The notes under the pieces are model-generated. The model saw only the letters and a program-made list of their open reading frames with translations, searched no databases and had not been told where the DNA came from. A program made the translations under genes and the position numbers. Of a DNA stretch of 64,000 bases, positions 18,684 to 26,862 are shown in pieces. Every line of letters begins with the position of its first letter. Within the stretch, counting starts at the first letter, position 1. The DNA is from Inquilinus ginsengisoli_B (GTDB lineage Bacteria; Pseudomonadota; Alphaproteobacteria; DSM-16000; Inquilinaceae), in NCBI RefSeq assembly GCF_050434925.1, contig NZ_JBNDJK010000001.1, forward strand, positions 7,006,001-7,070,000. Direction: 5' to 3'.

Positions 18684-20951
18684 CTACAGCACGAAATCCG
18701 CCGCGGTCAGGGCGTGGTCGGAAAACACGGTGATGATCGAATCCTCCACCCGGTTGCCGGTGGTCTCGAGATAGACGCCGTAGCGGCCGCCGCCGAAATC
18801 CAGCACCCGGACCTGCCCGGCGGCGGTGAAGGCGCCGATGCCGAAGGTGAAGGCGGTGTCGCCGGGGCCGGGGCCATTGGCGTCGATCGCCGACAGGTCG
18901 ATCTTGTCGCCGGCCGAAAAGTCCCGGATCGTGTCCTTGCCGGCGGCCGCCACGGTGCTGTCGCCGATGGCCAGATAGACGAAGCGGTCGGTGCCGGCCC
19001 CGCCCTTCAGCACATCGGCCCCGCCGCCGCCGGTAAGCACGTCGTCGCCGCCCATGCCCCACAGCGTGTTGGCGCCGGCATTGCCGGTCAGCGTGTCGGC
19101 GAAGCCCGAGCCCATCACCTGCTCGATGCCGCTCAGCGCATCGCCCGCGGCATCGCCGCCGGAGACGATGCCGGTCGCCAGGTTGACCGACACCCCGGCG
19201 GCCGAGCCTGCATAGCTCGCCGTGTCGATGCCGATGCCGCCGATCAGCGTGTCGGGTCCCGCCGCCCCTTCGAGCGTGTCGTTGCCGTCGCCACCGTCGA
19301 GGCTGTCATTACCGGCACCGCCATAGAGGTTGTCATGGCCCGCTTCGCCGAAGACCTGGTCGGCCTCGCTGCCCGCGTCGATCGAGTCATTGCCGGTGCC
19401 GCCATGGACGATATCGATGCCGGCGCCACCGACGAGGCGATCATTGCCGTCGCCGCCGGAGAGCGCGTCGTTGCCGGCCTCGCCGGAGAGGGCATCGTCG
19501 CCACCATTGCCGACGATCGTATCGTCGCCGAGCTCGCCGCCGATGATGTTGCGGCCGTTGTCGCCGGTCAGCTGGTCGGCATTGCTGGACCCGTACAGGT
19601 TCTCGATGCCGGTCAGCGTGTCGCCCGCGGCGTCGCCGCCCGAGGTGGCGCCGGTCAGCAGGTTGACCACGACCGCCGCCATCGAGCCCTGGTAATTGGC
19701 GAAGTCCGAGCCGTTGCCGCCGTTCAGGACGTCGGCACCGGCCGCGCCGCGGAGCGTGTCGTCGCCGTCGCCGCCGGCCAGCGCATTGGCGCCGGCGGCG
19801 CCGTACAGCCGGTCGGCGAAGGCCGAGCCGACGATGTTCTCGATCGCGTTCAAGCTATCGCCCTGGGCGTCGCCGTCCACGCCGGTGCCCGCTGCCAGGT
19901 CGACCTGCACGCCGGTGGCCGAGCCGTCGTAATAGACCGTGTCGATGCCGTCGCCGCCATTGAGGACGTCGTTGCCGGCATAGCCGTTGATCAGGTCGTT
20001 GCCGGCACCGCCGCTGATGGCATTGGCCACGCCATTGCCTTGCAGGATGTCGGCGAGGGCCGAGCCGACGATGTTCTCGATGGTCTGCAGCACGTCGCCC
20101 TGGGCGTCGCCGCCCGTGCCGGTGCCGCTCCGCAGGTCGACGGTCACCGCCGCGGCCGAGCCGTCGTAATAGACCGTGTCGACGCCGTCGCCGCCGTTGA
20201 GGACGTCGGCGCCGGCATAGCCGTTGATCAGGTCGTTGCCGACGCCACCGTCGATGGCGTTGGCCACGCCATTGCCTTGCAGGATGTCGGCGAAGGCCGA
20301 GCCGGTCAGGTTCTCGATGTTCAGCAGCACGTCGCCCGCGGCGTCGCCGTCCGAGCCGGTGCCGGTCCGCAGGTCGGCGGTGACCCCGGCGGTGGACTGG
20401 ACATAGGTCGCCGTGTCGGTGCCGGCGCCGCCCTGCAGGGTGTCGGCGCCGGCGCGGCCTTCGAGCAGGTCGTCGCCGGCGCCGCCGTCGAGGACGTTGA
20501 CCACGCCATCGCCGCGCAGGGTGTCGGCGAAGGCCCCGCCGGTCAGATTCTCGATGCCGGTCAGCGTGTCGCCCTGGGCCCAGCCGCCGGTGATGCCCGC
20601 CGTCAGGTTGACGTTGAGCACGCCCGTGGCGTCGTCATAGACGACGGTGTCGACGCCGGCTTGGCCATCCAGCCAATCCGCGCCGGCGCCACCCCTGAGC
20701 AGGTCGTCGCCGTCCATGCCGTGGAGAGCGTCGCCGCCAGTGCCGCCGTTGAGAATGTCGGCGCCGCCGAAGCCGAAGAGCCCGTCGGCACCATCGCCGC
20801 CGTTGAGGATGTCGTCGCCGCCATTGCCGCTGAGCAGGTCGTTGCCGGCGAGGCCATTGAAGATGTCGATGCCGTCGGGGTTGGCCGGATCGCCAGGATC
20901 GGTGCCGAAGAGGGTGTCGTTGAAGGCGGTGCCGTTGATGGTCTGGGTCAC
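18684..20951 (-). CDS. RTX calcium-binding repeat protein D (755 aa), type I secretion substrate
   Basis: The shortest of the four paralogues at 755 residues. GTG start with AGGAGG leader; N-terminus MTQTINGTAFNDTLFGTDPG aligned with the others. RTX nonapeptides and GDAQGDVL-type linkers fill the protein; the C-terminal domain has DTIRDFSAGDKIDLSAID and ends ADFVL, consistent with type I secretion. It is the gene nearest to, and divergent from, the MocR-type regulator, with the third repeat array in between. Confidence 0.92.
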   Translation of the reverse strand: MTQTINGTAFNDTLFGTDPGDPANPDGIDIFNGLAGNDLLSGNGGDDILNGGDGADGLFGFGGADILNGGTGGDALHGMDGDDLLRGGAGADWLDGQAGVDTVVYDDATGVLNVNLTAGITGGWAQGDTLTGIENLTGGAFADTLRGDGVVNVLDGGAGDDLLEGRAGADTLQGGAGTDTATYVQSTAGVTADLRTGTGSDGDAAGDVLLNIENLTGSAFADILQGNGVANAIDGGVGNDLINGYAGADVLNGGDGVDTVYYDGSAAAVTVDLRSGTGTGGDAQGDVLQTIENIVGSALADILQGNGVANAISGGAGNDLINGYAGNDVLNGGDGIDTVYYDGSATGVQVDLAAGTGVDGDAQGDSLNAIENIVGSAFADRLYGAAGANALAGGDGDDTLRGAAGADVLNGGNGSDFANYQGSMAAVVVNLLTGATSGGDAAGDTLTGIENLYGSSNADQLTGDNGRNIIGGELGDDTIVGNGGDDALSGEAGNDALSGGDGNDRLVGGAGIDIVHGGTGNDSIDAGSEADQVFGEAGHDNLYGGAGNDSLDGGDGNDTLEGAAGPDTLIGGIGIDTASYAGSAAGVSVNLATGIVSGGDAAGDALSGIEQVMGSGFADTLTGNAGANTLWGMGGDDVLTGGGGADVLKGGAGTDRFVYLAIGDSTVAAAGKDTIRDFSAGDKIDLSAIDANGPGPGDTAFTFGIGAFTAAGQVRVLDFGGGRYGVYLETTGNRVEDSIITVFSDHALTAADFVL
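19918..20301 (-). repeat. 384-bp block shared with RTX C (copy 2)
   Basis: Second copy of the block at 17177-17560. The two copies are in adjacent genes of the same probable transcript, which would favour unequal crossing-over or conversion between them. Confidence 0.85.
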
Positions 20952-21047
20952 GGGACGTCCTCCTGCTTGTCGGGTCGGTGCCGCCCGTTCTGCGGGGCGG
21001 CCGAACAGCCAAATGCGCCCGGCGAGCCGGGTAGGTGCGGACGGTCA

Positions 21048-21153
21048 GGATTTAGCAGATTTCTTGCATACCTGGTTAGGTCCAGATTCGACAGACCATG
21101 GGTCCAGATGAGGTTCCGATGAGTCCAGATGGCCCCTGTCGATGAGTCCAGAT
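21048..21153. promoter_or_regulatory. RTX D / mocR divergent promoter with four-site array
   Basis: GGTCCAGAT at 21079-21087 and 21101-21109, then AGTCCAGAT at 21122-21130 and 21145-21153, spaced 22, 21 and 23 bases. The extended -10 like TGCTAAATCC for RTX D is at 21048-21057, the same distance from the proximal site as at RTX A and B. On the other side, a weak -10 (TACGAT, 21171-21176) for the MocR-type gene would place its -35 over the distal site, so the same protein could activate RTX D and repress itself (inference). Confidence 0.72.
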
Positions 21154-21214
21154 TGCGCCAGGGGATGAAATACGATCTTATTCAATCTGGGGTTGGGGGG
21201 CGCAGGAGAGGCGC

Positions 21215-22726
21215 GTGGCGGCCGACGACATTCTGTGGCGGCAATTGCTGACGCTGGCGCGGCGGCCCGACCTGACTTTGCAGGCCCAGCTGCGCGGCGC
21301 CATCGCCCAGGCGGTGCTGGACCGGCGGCTGCCGCCGGGCGCCGAGCTGCCCTCGTCGCGGCGGCTGGCGGAGATCCTGGGCATCAGCCGCAACACCGTG
21401 ATCCAGGCCTATGACCAGCTGACCCAGGAGCACTTCATCTCGGCGCACAGCCGGTCGCGGCACATGGTCGACCCGGCGGCGCTGGAGAATGCGGCGCGCG
21501 CGGCCGGGGTGCGCCCCGATGCGCCGATCCGCCGGCCGGACTGGACCGGGCGGCTGACCAGCCGCCCGTCCCGCACGCGGCACGTGATGAAGCCGGTCGA
21601 CTGGTACAATTACCGCTTCCCCTTCGTCTACGGCCAGCCCGACCCGACCCTGTTCCCGATCGCCGAGTGGCGCGAGGTGGTGCAGCTGTCGCTGCGCTCG
21701 GTCGCGATCCGCGACTGGGCCGGCGACCGCGTCGACGCCGACGACCCGCTGCTGATCGAGCAGTTGCAGAAGCGGATCCTGCCGCGCCGCGGCATCTGGG
21801 TGTCGCCGGAGCAGATCCTGGTCACGATCGGGGCGCAGCAAGCGCTGTACCTGGCCGCATCGCTGCTGCTGAAGCCGGAGCGGACGGCCGGGATCGAGCA
21901 GCCGGGCTATCCCGACATCCGCAACCTGTGCCGGCAGTTCGGCGCCCGCATCCAGCCGCTGGCGATGGACCATCACGGGCTGCGGCCGACCGGCAGCCTG
22001 GCCGAATGCGACATGCTGTTCGTGCAGCCGAGCCACCAGAACCCGACCACCGTCACCATGCCGCTGGCGCGGCGGCAGGAGTTGCTGCAGGCGGCGTCGG
22101 TGCACGACCTGGTGATCGTCGAGGATGATTACGACAGCGAGCTGACCTTCGTCGGCGAGGCCACCCCGGCGCTGAAGGCGCTCGATCGCGACGACCGGGT
22201 GATCTATGTCGGCAGCGTCTCGAAGACCCTGGCCCCGGGGCTGCGGCTGGGCTACGTGGTGGCGGCGCCGGAGTTCATCGCGGAGGCCCGGGCGATGCGG
22301 CGGCTGACGGCGCGGCACCCGCCGTCCAACAACCAGCGCGCCCTGGCGCTGTTCCTGCAGCTGGGCCACCACGATGCCGCGATCAAGCGGCTGATCGCCG
22401 CCTATCGCGAGCGCGCCGACGCGATCGGCGAAGGCCTGCGCAGCCATCTGCCGGAGTTCGAGTTCCGGCTGCCGGCCGGCGGCTCCGCGCTGTGGGCCGA
22501 GGGGCCGGCCGACGTGTCGATGACCGCGGTCGCCGCCGCCGGCGCGCCGCAAGGGCTGCTGCTGGACCCCGGGGCGGTGTTCTTCGACCACCCGCTGCCG
22601 CCGGAGAATTTCCTGCGCTTCGGCTATTCCTCGATCCCGGTCGACCGCATCGACTCCGGCATCCAGCTGCTGGCCCGGCTGGTCCGCGCCGAACGCCACG
22701 GCGCCCTGCAGGCCGGGGTCGGGTGA
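21215..22726 (+). CDS. MocR-family (GntR-HTH plus aminotransferase-fold) transcription regulator
   Basis: The 503-residue protein joins an N-terminal GntR winged helix (residues about 10-80, with LPSSRRLAEILGISRNTV) to a class I aminotransferase-like domain. Signature elements of the latter are NPTT, VEDDYDSEL and SKTLAPGLRLGY with the PLP lysine at about K337. MocR proteins use PLP, or its adducts with an amine ligand, to control genes for vitamin B6, taurine, GABA or ectoine. Here no such pathway is adjacent; instead the divergent neighbour is RTX gene D, and a four-repeat operator-like array lies between and recurs upstream of RTX A and B. GTG start at 21215 with AGGAG upstream. It probably regulates the RTX genes (inference). 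Confidence 0.92.
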   Translation: MAADDILWRQLLTLARRPDLTLQAQLRGAIAQAVLDRRLPPGAELPSSRRLAEILGISRNTVIQAYDQLTQEHFISAHSRSRHMVDPAALENAARAAGVRPDAPIRRPDWTGRLTSRPSRTRHVMKPVDWYNYRFPFVYGQPDPTLFPIAEWREVVQLSLRSVAIRDWAGDRVDADDPLLIEQLQKRILPRRGIWVSPEQILVTIGAQQALYLAASLLLKPERTAGIEQPGYPDIRNLCRQFGARIQPLAMDHHGLRPTGSLAECDMLFVQPSHQNPTTVTMPLARRQELLQAASVHDLVIVEDDYDSELTFVGEATPALKALDRDDRVIYVGSVSKTLAPGLRLGYVVAAPEFIAEARAMRRLTARHPPSNNQRALALFLQLGHHDAAIKRLIAAYRERADAIGEGLRSHLPEFEFRLPAGGSALWAEGPADVSMTAVAAAGAPQGLLLDPGAVFFDHPLPPENFLRFGYSSIPVDRIDSGIQLLARLVRAERHGALQAGVG

Positions 22727-22754
22727 CAATAGAAGGCCGAACCCATTCCTTCCT

Positions 22755-22967
22755 TGTCCCCCCCTCCCCTTGCGGGACTACGGCATGTTTCTTGGGCGTA
22801 GTTCGCGTTGCCTCTCCCGCTTGCGGGATCTTTTCAGAACACCGCTATTTGACCCGGCCACCCCTTTATTCTCCCCCTCCTCCCGCGGGGGGAGGGGGAG
22901 AGCGGAAGTATGCGTCGGTTCAAGTGATCGAATTCTGAAAAGGTCTCGCTTGCGGGAGACGCAACGC
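22755..22967. repeat. nested GC-rich inverted-repeat (MITE-like) element
   Basis: In the 268-base gap between the convergent MocR-type and DapA-type genes lies an inverted repeat of about 35 bases: 22805-22839 against 22933-22967, about 30 of 35 matching (outer end GCGTTGC, inner end CTTTTCAGAA). Inside it is a strong hairpin at 22871-22901 (CTCCCCCTCC ... GGAGGGGGAG). Just outside, 22755-22777 repeats the CCCCCCTCCCC-TTGCGGGA arm found in the elements inside mdcB and mdcG. The structure could end transcription from both sides. Confidence 0.75.
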
Positions 22968-22994
22968 GCCGCTTCGACTTGAAACGATCGCGCC

Positions 22995-23927
22995 CTATTC
23001 CGGAAACAGCTCCGGCATCATCGACCGCGCCACCGGGCGGAGGCGTAGGGCCTCGGCCTCGTCGATCCAGCGATAGGGGCGGCGCAGGCGGGTGCCGACC
23101 GGGGCCCAACCGCCGATCGCGGCCAGCAGCTTGTCGAGCGCGGCGTTGGAGTAGCCGTGCTGGGCCCGGAACGGCACGACATGCTGGTCCATGAAGCGGC
23201 AGATCCGGCGCTCCAGGTCGAGCGCCGCATCCGGATCGCTCGCCATCCGGTCGGTCCAGGCCTGCGCCCCCGCCGGGCTGAGGCAGGCGACGTTGGAGAA
23301 GGCGCCGGCGGCGATGCCGTGCCTCATGCCGGTGGCGAGGTGGTGCCCGGGAACGAACAGCGCGGTTCCGGACAAATGCTGCCTCGCCGCCGCGTACCAG
23401 GCGTCGTCGCCATCCGCCAGCTTGATGCCCACCACCGCCGGCACGGCCCGCACCAGCCGGCCGAGTTCGTCCGGCGCCAGCACCCGCTTGGCATGCGGCG
23501 GGTTGTAGAGGATCAGCGGCACCCCGCGGGCCCCCTCGACCATCAGCTCGAGGAAGTCCAGCGCCTCCGCCTCGGTCACCGGCCACCAGTCCGGCAGCAC
23601 CACCTGGATCGCCGCCGGCGCGAGGTCCCGCGCCAGCTTGACCCGTTCCCGCCCCAGGCTGGGATCCGGCTGGCAGGCGCCGATGACGAAGGGCATGCCG
23701 GCGGCCCGGCACTTCTCGGCGAGCAGCGCCTGGATCGCGGCGTATTCCGCCTCGGTCTGGTTATGGAATTCGCCCGCGGTACCGTTCGAGTAGATGCCGT
23801 CGACCCGCGCCGCGACCAGCAGGTCGATCTCCTCGGCCAGCCGGCCGAAGTCGATGCTCTCATCCGCCGCGATCGGCAGCAGCAGCGTCGCCCAGTTGCC
23901 GCGCAGCACGTCGTCCCTCCCGGTCAT
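22995..23927 (-). CDS. dihydrodipicolinate synthase/N-acetylneuraminate lyase (DapA) family aldolase
   Basis: The 310-residue TIM-barrel protein has the DapA superfamily active site: SNGTAGE at residues 48-54, the tyrosine of LYNPPH at Y141 and the Schiff-base lysine of GIKLADG at K169. Members split or join pyruvate with an aldehyde; paralogues in importer operons are usually catabolic aldolases for sugar acids or hydroxyproline-type compounds rather than lysine-synthesis enzymes. It is the final gene of its operon, starting at an ATG overlapping the stop of the ATPase gene by 4 bases. A second DapA-family gene lies earlier in the same operon. Confidence 0.9.
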   Translation of the reverse strand: MTGRDDVLRGNWATLLLPIAADESIDFGRLAEEIDLLVAARVDGIYSNGTAGEFHNQTEAEYAAIQALLAEKCRAAGMPFVIGACQPDPSLGRERVKLARDLAPAAIQVVLPDWWPVTEAEALDFLELMVEGARGVPLILYNPPHAKRVLAPDELGRLVRAVPAVVGIKLADGDDAWYAAARQHLSGTALFVPGHHLATGMRHGIAAGAFSNVACLSPAGAQAWTDRMASDPDAALDLERRICRFMDQHVVPFRAQHGYSNAALDKLLAAIGGWAPVGTRLRRPYRWIDEAEALRLRPVARSMMPELFPE

Positions 23928-24892
23928 CGGCTGACGTCCTGTCTGATGCAGGCCTTGAAGTGGCCGGGCTCGACCTCCTCCAGCTTCGGCACCTCGCGGG
24001 CGCAGGCTTCGACGGCATGCGGGCAGCGGGTGCGGAAGACGCAGCCCGAGGGCGGGTTGGCCGGGCTGGGGATGTCGCCCTTCAGGATCTGGCGCTGGCG
24101 CGGCCGGTCGGGGTCCGGCTCCGGGATCGCCGACAGCAGCGCCCGGGTGTAGGGGTGCTTCGGCGCGGCGTAGAGCCGCTCGCTCGGCGCAATCTCCATG
24201 ATCCGGCCGAGATACAGCACGATCACCCGGTCGCAGATGTACTCCACCACCGCGAGGTCGTGGGAGATGAACAGCATGGTCAGGCCGAGGCGCAGCTGCA
24301 GGTCGCGCAGCAGGTTGACGATCTGCGCCTGCACCGAGACGTCGAGCGCCGAGACCGGCTCGTCCGCCACCAGGAACTCCGGCTCCAGCACCAGGGCCCG
24401 GGCGATGCCGATGCGCTGGCGCTGGCCGCCGGAGAACTCGTGGGCGTAGCGCTCGACCGCATCGGCCGGCAGTTCCACCGCCTCCAGCGCCGCCCGCGCC
24501 TTGGCCAGCCGTTCGCTGCCGGTGCCGATGCCCTGGATCGCCAGGCCTTCGGTCAGGATCTCGCCGATCGTCATGCGCGGCGACAGGCTGGCGAAGGGGT
24601 CCTGGAAGATGTACTGCATCCGCCGCCGCTGCCGGCGCATCGCGGCGCCGGACAGCTTGATCAGGTCCTGACCGTCGAACACGACCTCCCCGGCCGTCGG
24701 CTCGATCAGCCGCAGCACCGACCGACCGATCGTGGTCTTGCCCGAGCCGGATTCGCCGACCAGCCCGACCACCTCGCCGCGGCCGACGTCGAAATTGATG
24801 TCGTCGAGCGCGCGCACCAGCGGGCCGCGGCCGAAGGTGCCGGGGCCGAAATGCTTGGCCAGGCCGCGCACGGCGAGAAGCGGATCGGCCAT
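23924..24892 (-). CDS. DppF/OppF-type ABC transporter ATPase
   Basis: The 322-residue ATPase has Walker A GESGSGKT (residues 46-53), signature FSGGQRQR, Walker B with DEPVSALDVS, and the C-terminal oligopeptide-transporter extension with clustered cysteines (CVFRTRCPHAVEAC). It pairs with the DppD-type ATPase encoded immediately upstream, separated by 2 bases, to energise the importer of this operon. Confidence 0.94.
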   Translation of the reverse strand: MADPLLAVRGLAKHFGPGTFGRGPLVRALDDINFDVGRGEVVGLVGESGSGKTTIGRSVLRLIEPTAGEVVFDGQDLIKLSGAAMRRQRRRMQYIFQDPFASLSPRMTIGEILTEGLAIQGIGTGSERLAKARAALEAVELPADAVERYAHEFSGGQRQRIGIARALVLEPEFLVADEPVSALDVSVQAQIVNLLRDLQLRLGLTMLFISHDLAVVEYICDRVIVLYLGRIMEIAPSERLYAAPKHPYTRALLSAIPEPDPDRPRQRQILKGDIPSPANPPSGCVFRTRCPHAVEACAREVPKLEEVEPGHFKACIRQDVSR

Positions 24893-24894
24893 GG

Positions 24895-25911
24895 TCAGAG
24901 CTCCTGCCAGCGGATGCAGCGGCTGGTGTGGCCGGGGCCGACCTCGGCCGGCGCCGGCACGGCGGCGCGGCAGGCCTCGACCACATGCGGGCAGCGCGTG
25001 GCGAAGGCGCAGCCGGGCGGCATGGCGGCGAGGCTGGGCACCATGCCGGGGATGGTGGCCAGCTTCTCGCCCGCCGCCTTCAGCCGCGTCGCCTCGCCCA
25101 GCTTCGGCACCGAGGCCAGGAGGCCGATGGTGTAGGGGTGGCGCGGGTGGCGGAACACCTCGCGCACCGGCCCGGTCTCGACGATCCGGCCGGCATACAT
25201 CACCGCCACGCGATGGGCGATCTCGGCCACCACGCCGAGATTGTGGGTCACGAACAGCACACCCATGCCGCGCTGGTCCTGCAGCCGGCGCAGCAGGTCG
25301 AGGATCTGCGCCTGGATGGTGACGTCGAGCGCGGTGGTCGGCTCGTCGGCCAGCAGCAGCGTCGGGTCGCAGGCCAGCGCCATGGCGATGGTGGCGCGCT
25401 GGCGCATGCCGCCCGACAGCTCGTGCGGATACTGCGCCGCCCGCCGCTTCGGGTCGGGGATGCCGACGCTGTCGAGCAGCTCGACCGCCGCGGCCCAGGC
25501 CGCCCGGCGGTCGCGGCCGAGATGGATGCGGATCGGCTCGGCGATCTGGTCGCCGATGGTGTAGACCGGGTTCAGGCTGGTCATCGGCTCCTGGAACACC
25601 ATGCCGATGTCGTTGCCCCGGATCCGCCGCCGTGCCTCGCCGTCCAACGTCGCCAGGTCCCGATCCCGCCCGTCCTTGCCGCGGAACCGGATCGACCCCG
25701 CGGCCACGCGCCCGGCCTTGGCCGGCAGCAGCCCCATGATGGAAAGGCTCGTCACCGACTTGCCGGAGCCGGACTCGCCGACCAGCGCGACCGTCTCCGC
25801 CGCGCCGATGGCGAGGTCGAGATCCGCCACCGCGGTCACCTCGCGACCGCGGATGCGGAACACGGTCCGCAGCCCGTGGACGTCGAGGATGGGGTGCTGA
25901 GCCTCCGCCAT
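24895..25911 (-). CDS. DppD/OppD-type ABC transporter ATPase
   Basis: A 338-residue ATPase with Walker A GESGSGKS (residues 45-52), LSGG signature (ELSGGMRQR), DEPTTALDVT after Walker B, and the C-terminal cysteine-containing extension (CAFATRCPH). The ATG at 25911 begins directly before the conserved domain; the open frame extends further upstream into the preceding gene but carries no domain there. Partner of the DppF-type ATPase downstream. Confidence 0.94.
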   Translation of the reverse strand: MAEAQHPILDVHGLRTVFRIRGREVTAVADLDLAIGAAETVALVGESGSGKSVTSLSIMGLLPAKAGRVAAGSIRFRGKDGRDRDLATLDGEARRRIRGNDIGMVFQEPMTSLNPVYTIGDQIAEPIRIHLGRDRRAAWAAAVELLDSVGIPDPKRRAAQYPHELSGGMRQRATIAMALACDPTLLLADEPTTALDVTIQAQILDLLRRLQDQRGMGVLFVTHNLGVVAEIAHRVAVMYAGRIVETGPVREVFRHPRHPYTIGLLASVPKLGEATRLKAAGEKLATIPGMVPSLAAMPPGCAFATRCPHVVEACRAAVPAPAEVGPGHTSRCIRWQEL

Positions 25912-25918
25912 CGTTCCC

Positions 25919-26845
25919 TCAGGCCAGCAGGCCGGTCGCCTGCAGAATGGCCTCGACCTTCGCGGCCTCGGCATCGTTCAGCGCCCGCTGCGGCCGGGCC
26001 ATGACGTTGGTGTCGATGATGCCGAGGCGACGCATCGCGGTCTTGAAGCCGCCGACCCCGGCCGATCCGGCGCTGGTGCGCGGCAGGCTGACCCAGACGA
26101 TCTCGAACAGGCGGCACAGCCGCTCCTGCTCCGCCCGCGCCGCCGCCCAGTCGCCCTTGCGACACAGGTCGTAGAGGCGGACATAGCCATGCGGGTCGAC
26201 ATTGGCGAGGCCGGGCACGATGCCGTGCGCGCCGGCGGCGAGGGCGGAGTCGCAGACGATCTCCGACCCCGTCATCATCGCGATCTCCGGCCTGTCGGCC
26301 AGGTCCAGCAGAGCGAAGCGGAAATTGCCATCGTCGCCGCTGGAATCCTTCAGCCCGGCGATGGTGCCCTCCCGCGCCAGCGTCACCACGCTCGCCCGGT
26401 CCAGCTTGACGTGGACGCAGACCGGGATGTCGTAGGCGATGACCGGGACGTCGATGGCCTCGCGGATGTAGCGGAAATGGTCGACCACCTCCGGAGCGCT
26501 GGTGCGGGCGTAGAACGGCGCCGTCACCACCACGGCGGCGACGCCGATCGACTGCGCCACCCTGGCGTGGCCGATGACGCGGTCGGTGGTCGGGTCGATC
26601 ACGCCGGCCAGCACCGGCACGCGGCCGTTCGCGACCTTGACCGCATGCTCCAGGATCTTCCGGCGCGTCGCCTCGTCATGGAACACCACCTCGCTGGTGG
26701 AGCCGAGCACGAACAGGCCGTGCACGCCGCCGCCGATCAGGTGCTCGAGCACGCGGGTGAAGGACGGATAGTCGACCTGGAAATCCGCGGTCAGCGGGGT
26801 GACGACGGGCGGGACGACGCCCTGGAAGGCTGGAGCTGATGCCAT
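25919..26845 (-). CDS. DapA-family aldolase/lyase (second in operon)
   Basis: The 308-residue TIM-barrel protein shows the DapA superfamily layout: LGSTSE at residues 48-53, tyrosine in AYDIPV at Y138 and Schiff-base lysine in LKDSSGD at K166. The KDSSGD motif is common in catabolic members of the family. It differs substantially from the other DapA protein of this operon and lies between the permeases and the ATPases. The ATG at 26845 sits 17 bases after the permease stop; a good Shine-Dalgarno sequence is not obvious. The natural aldehyde product is unknown. Confidence 0.9.
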   Translation of the reverse strand: MASAPAFQGVVPPVVTPLTADFQVDYPSFTRVLEHLIGGGVHGLFVLGSTSEVVFHDEATRRKILEHAVKVANGRVPVLAGVIDPTTDRVIGHARVAQSIGVAAVVVTAPFYARTSAPEVVDHFRYIREAIDVPVIAYDIPVCVHVKLDRASVVTLAREGTIAGLKDSSGDDGNFRFALLDLADRPEIAMMTGSEIVCDSALAAGAHGIVPGLANVDPHGYVRLYDLCRKGDWAAARAEQERLCRLFEIVWVSLPRTSAGSAGVGGFKTAMRRLGIIDTNVMARPQRALNDAEAAKVEAILQATGLLA

Positions 26846-26862
26846 GATGAAGGACTTTTCGG

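Noticed and set aside
7185..20951. Regular repeats suggesting CRISPR or minisatellite DNA
   Set aside because: Periodicity follows RTX modules in one continuous reading frame; there is no short conserved repeat with unique equal-length spacers and no cas gene.
7185..20951. RTX genes as classical pore-forming toxins
   Set aside because: No hydrophobic pore domain, no HlyC-type acyltransferase and no adjacent type I secretion genes are present; the proteins are almost all repeat.
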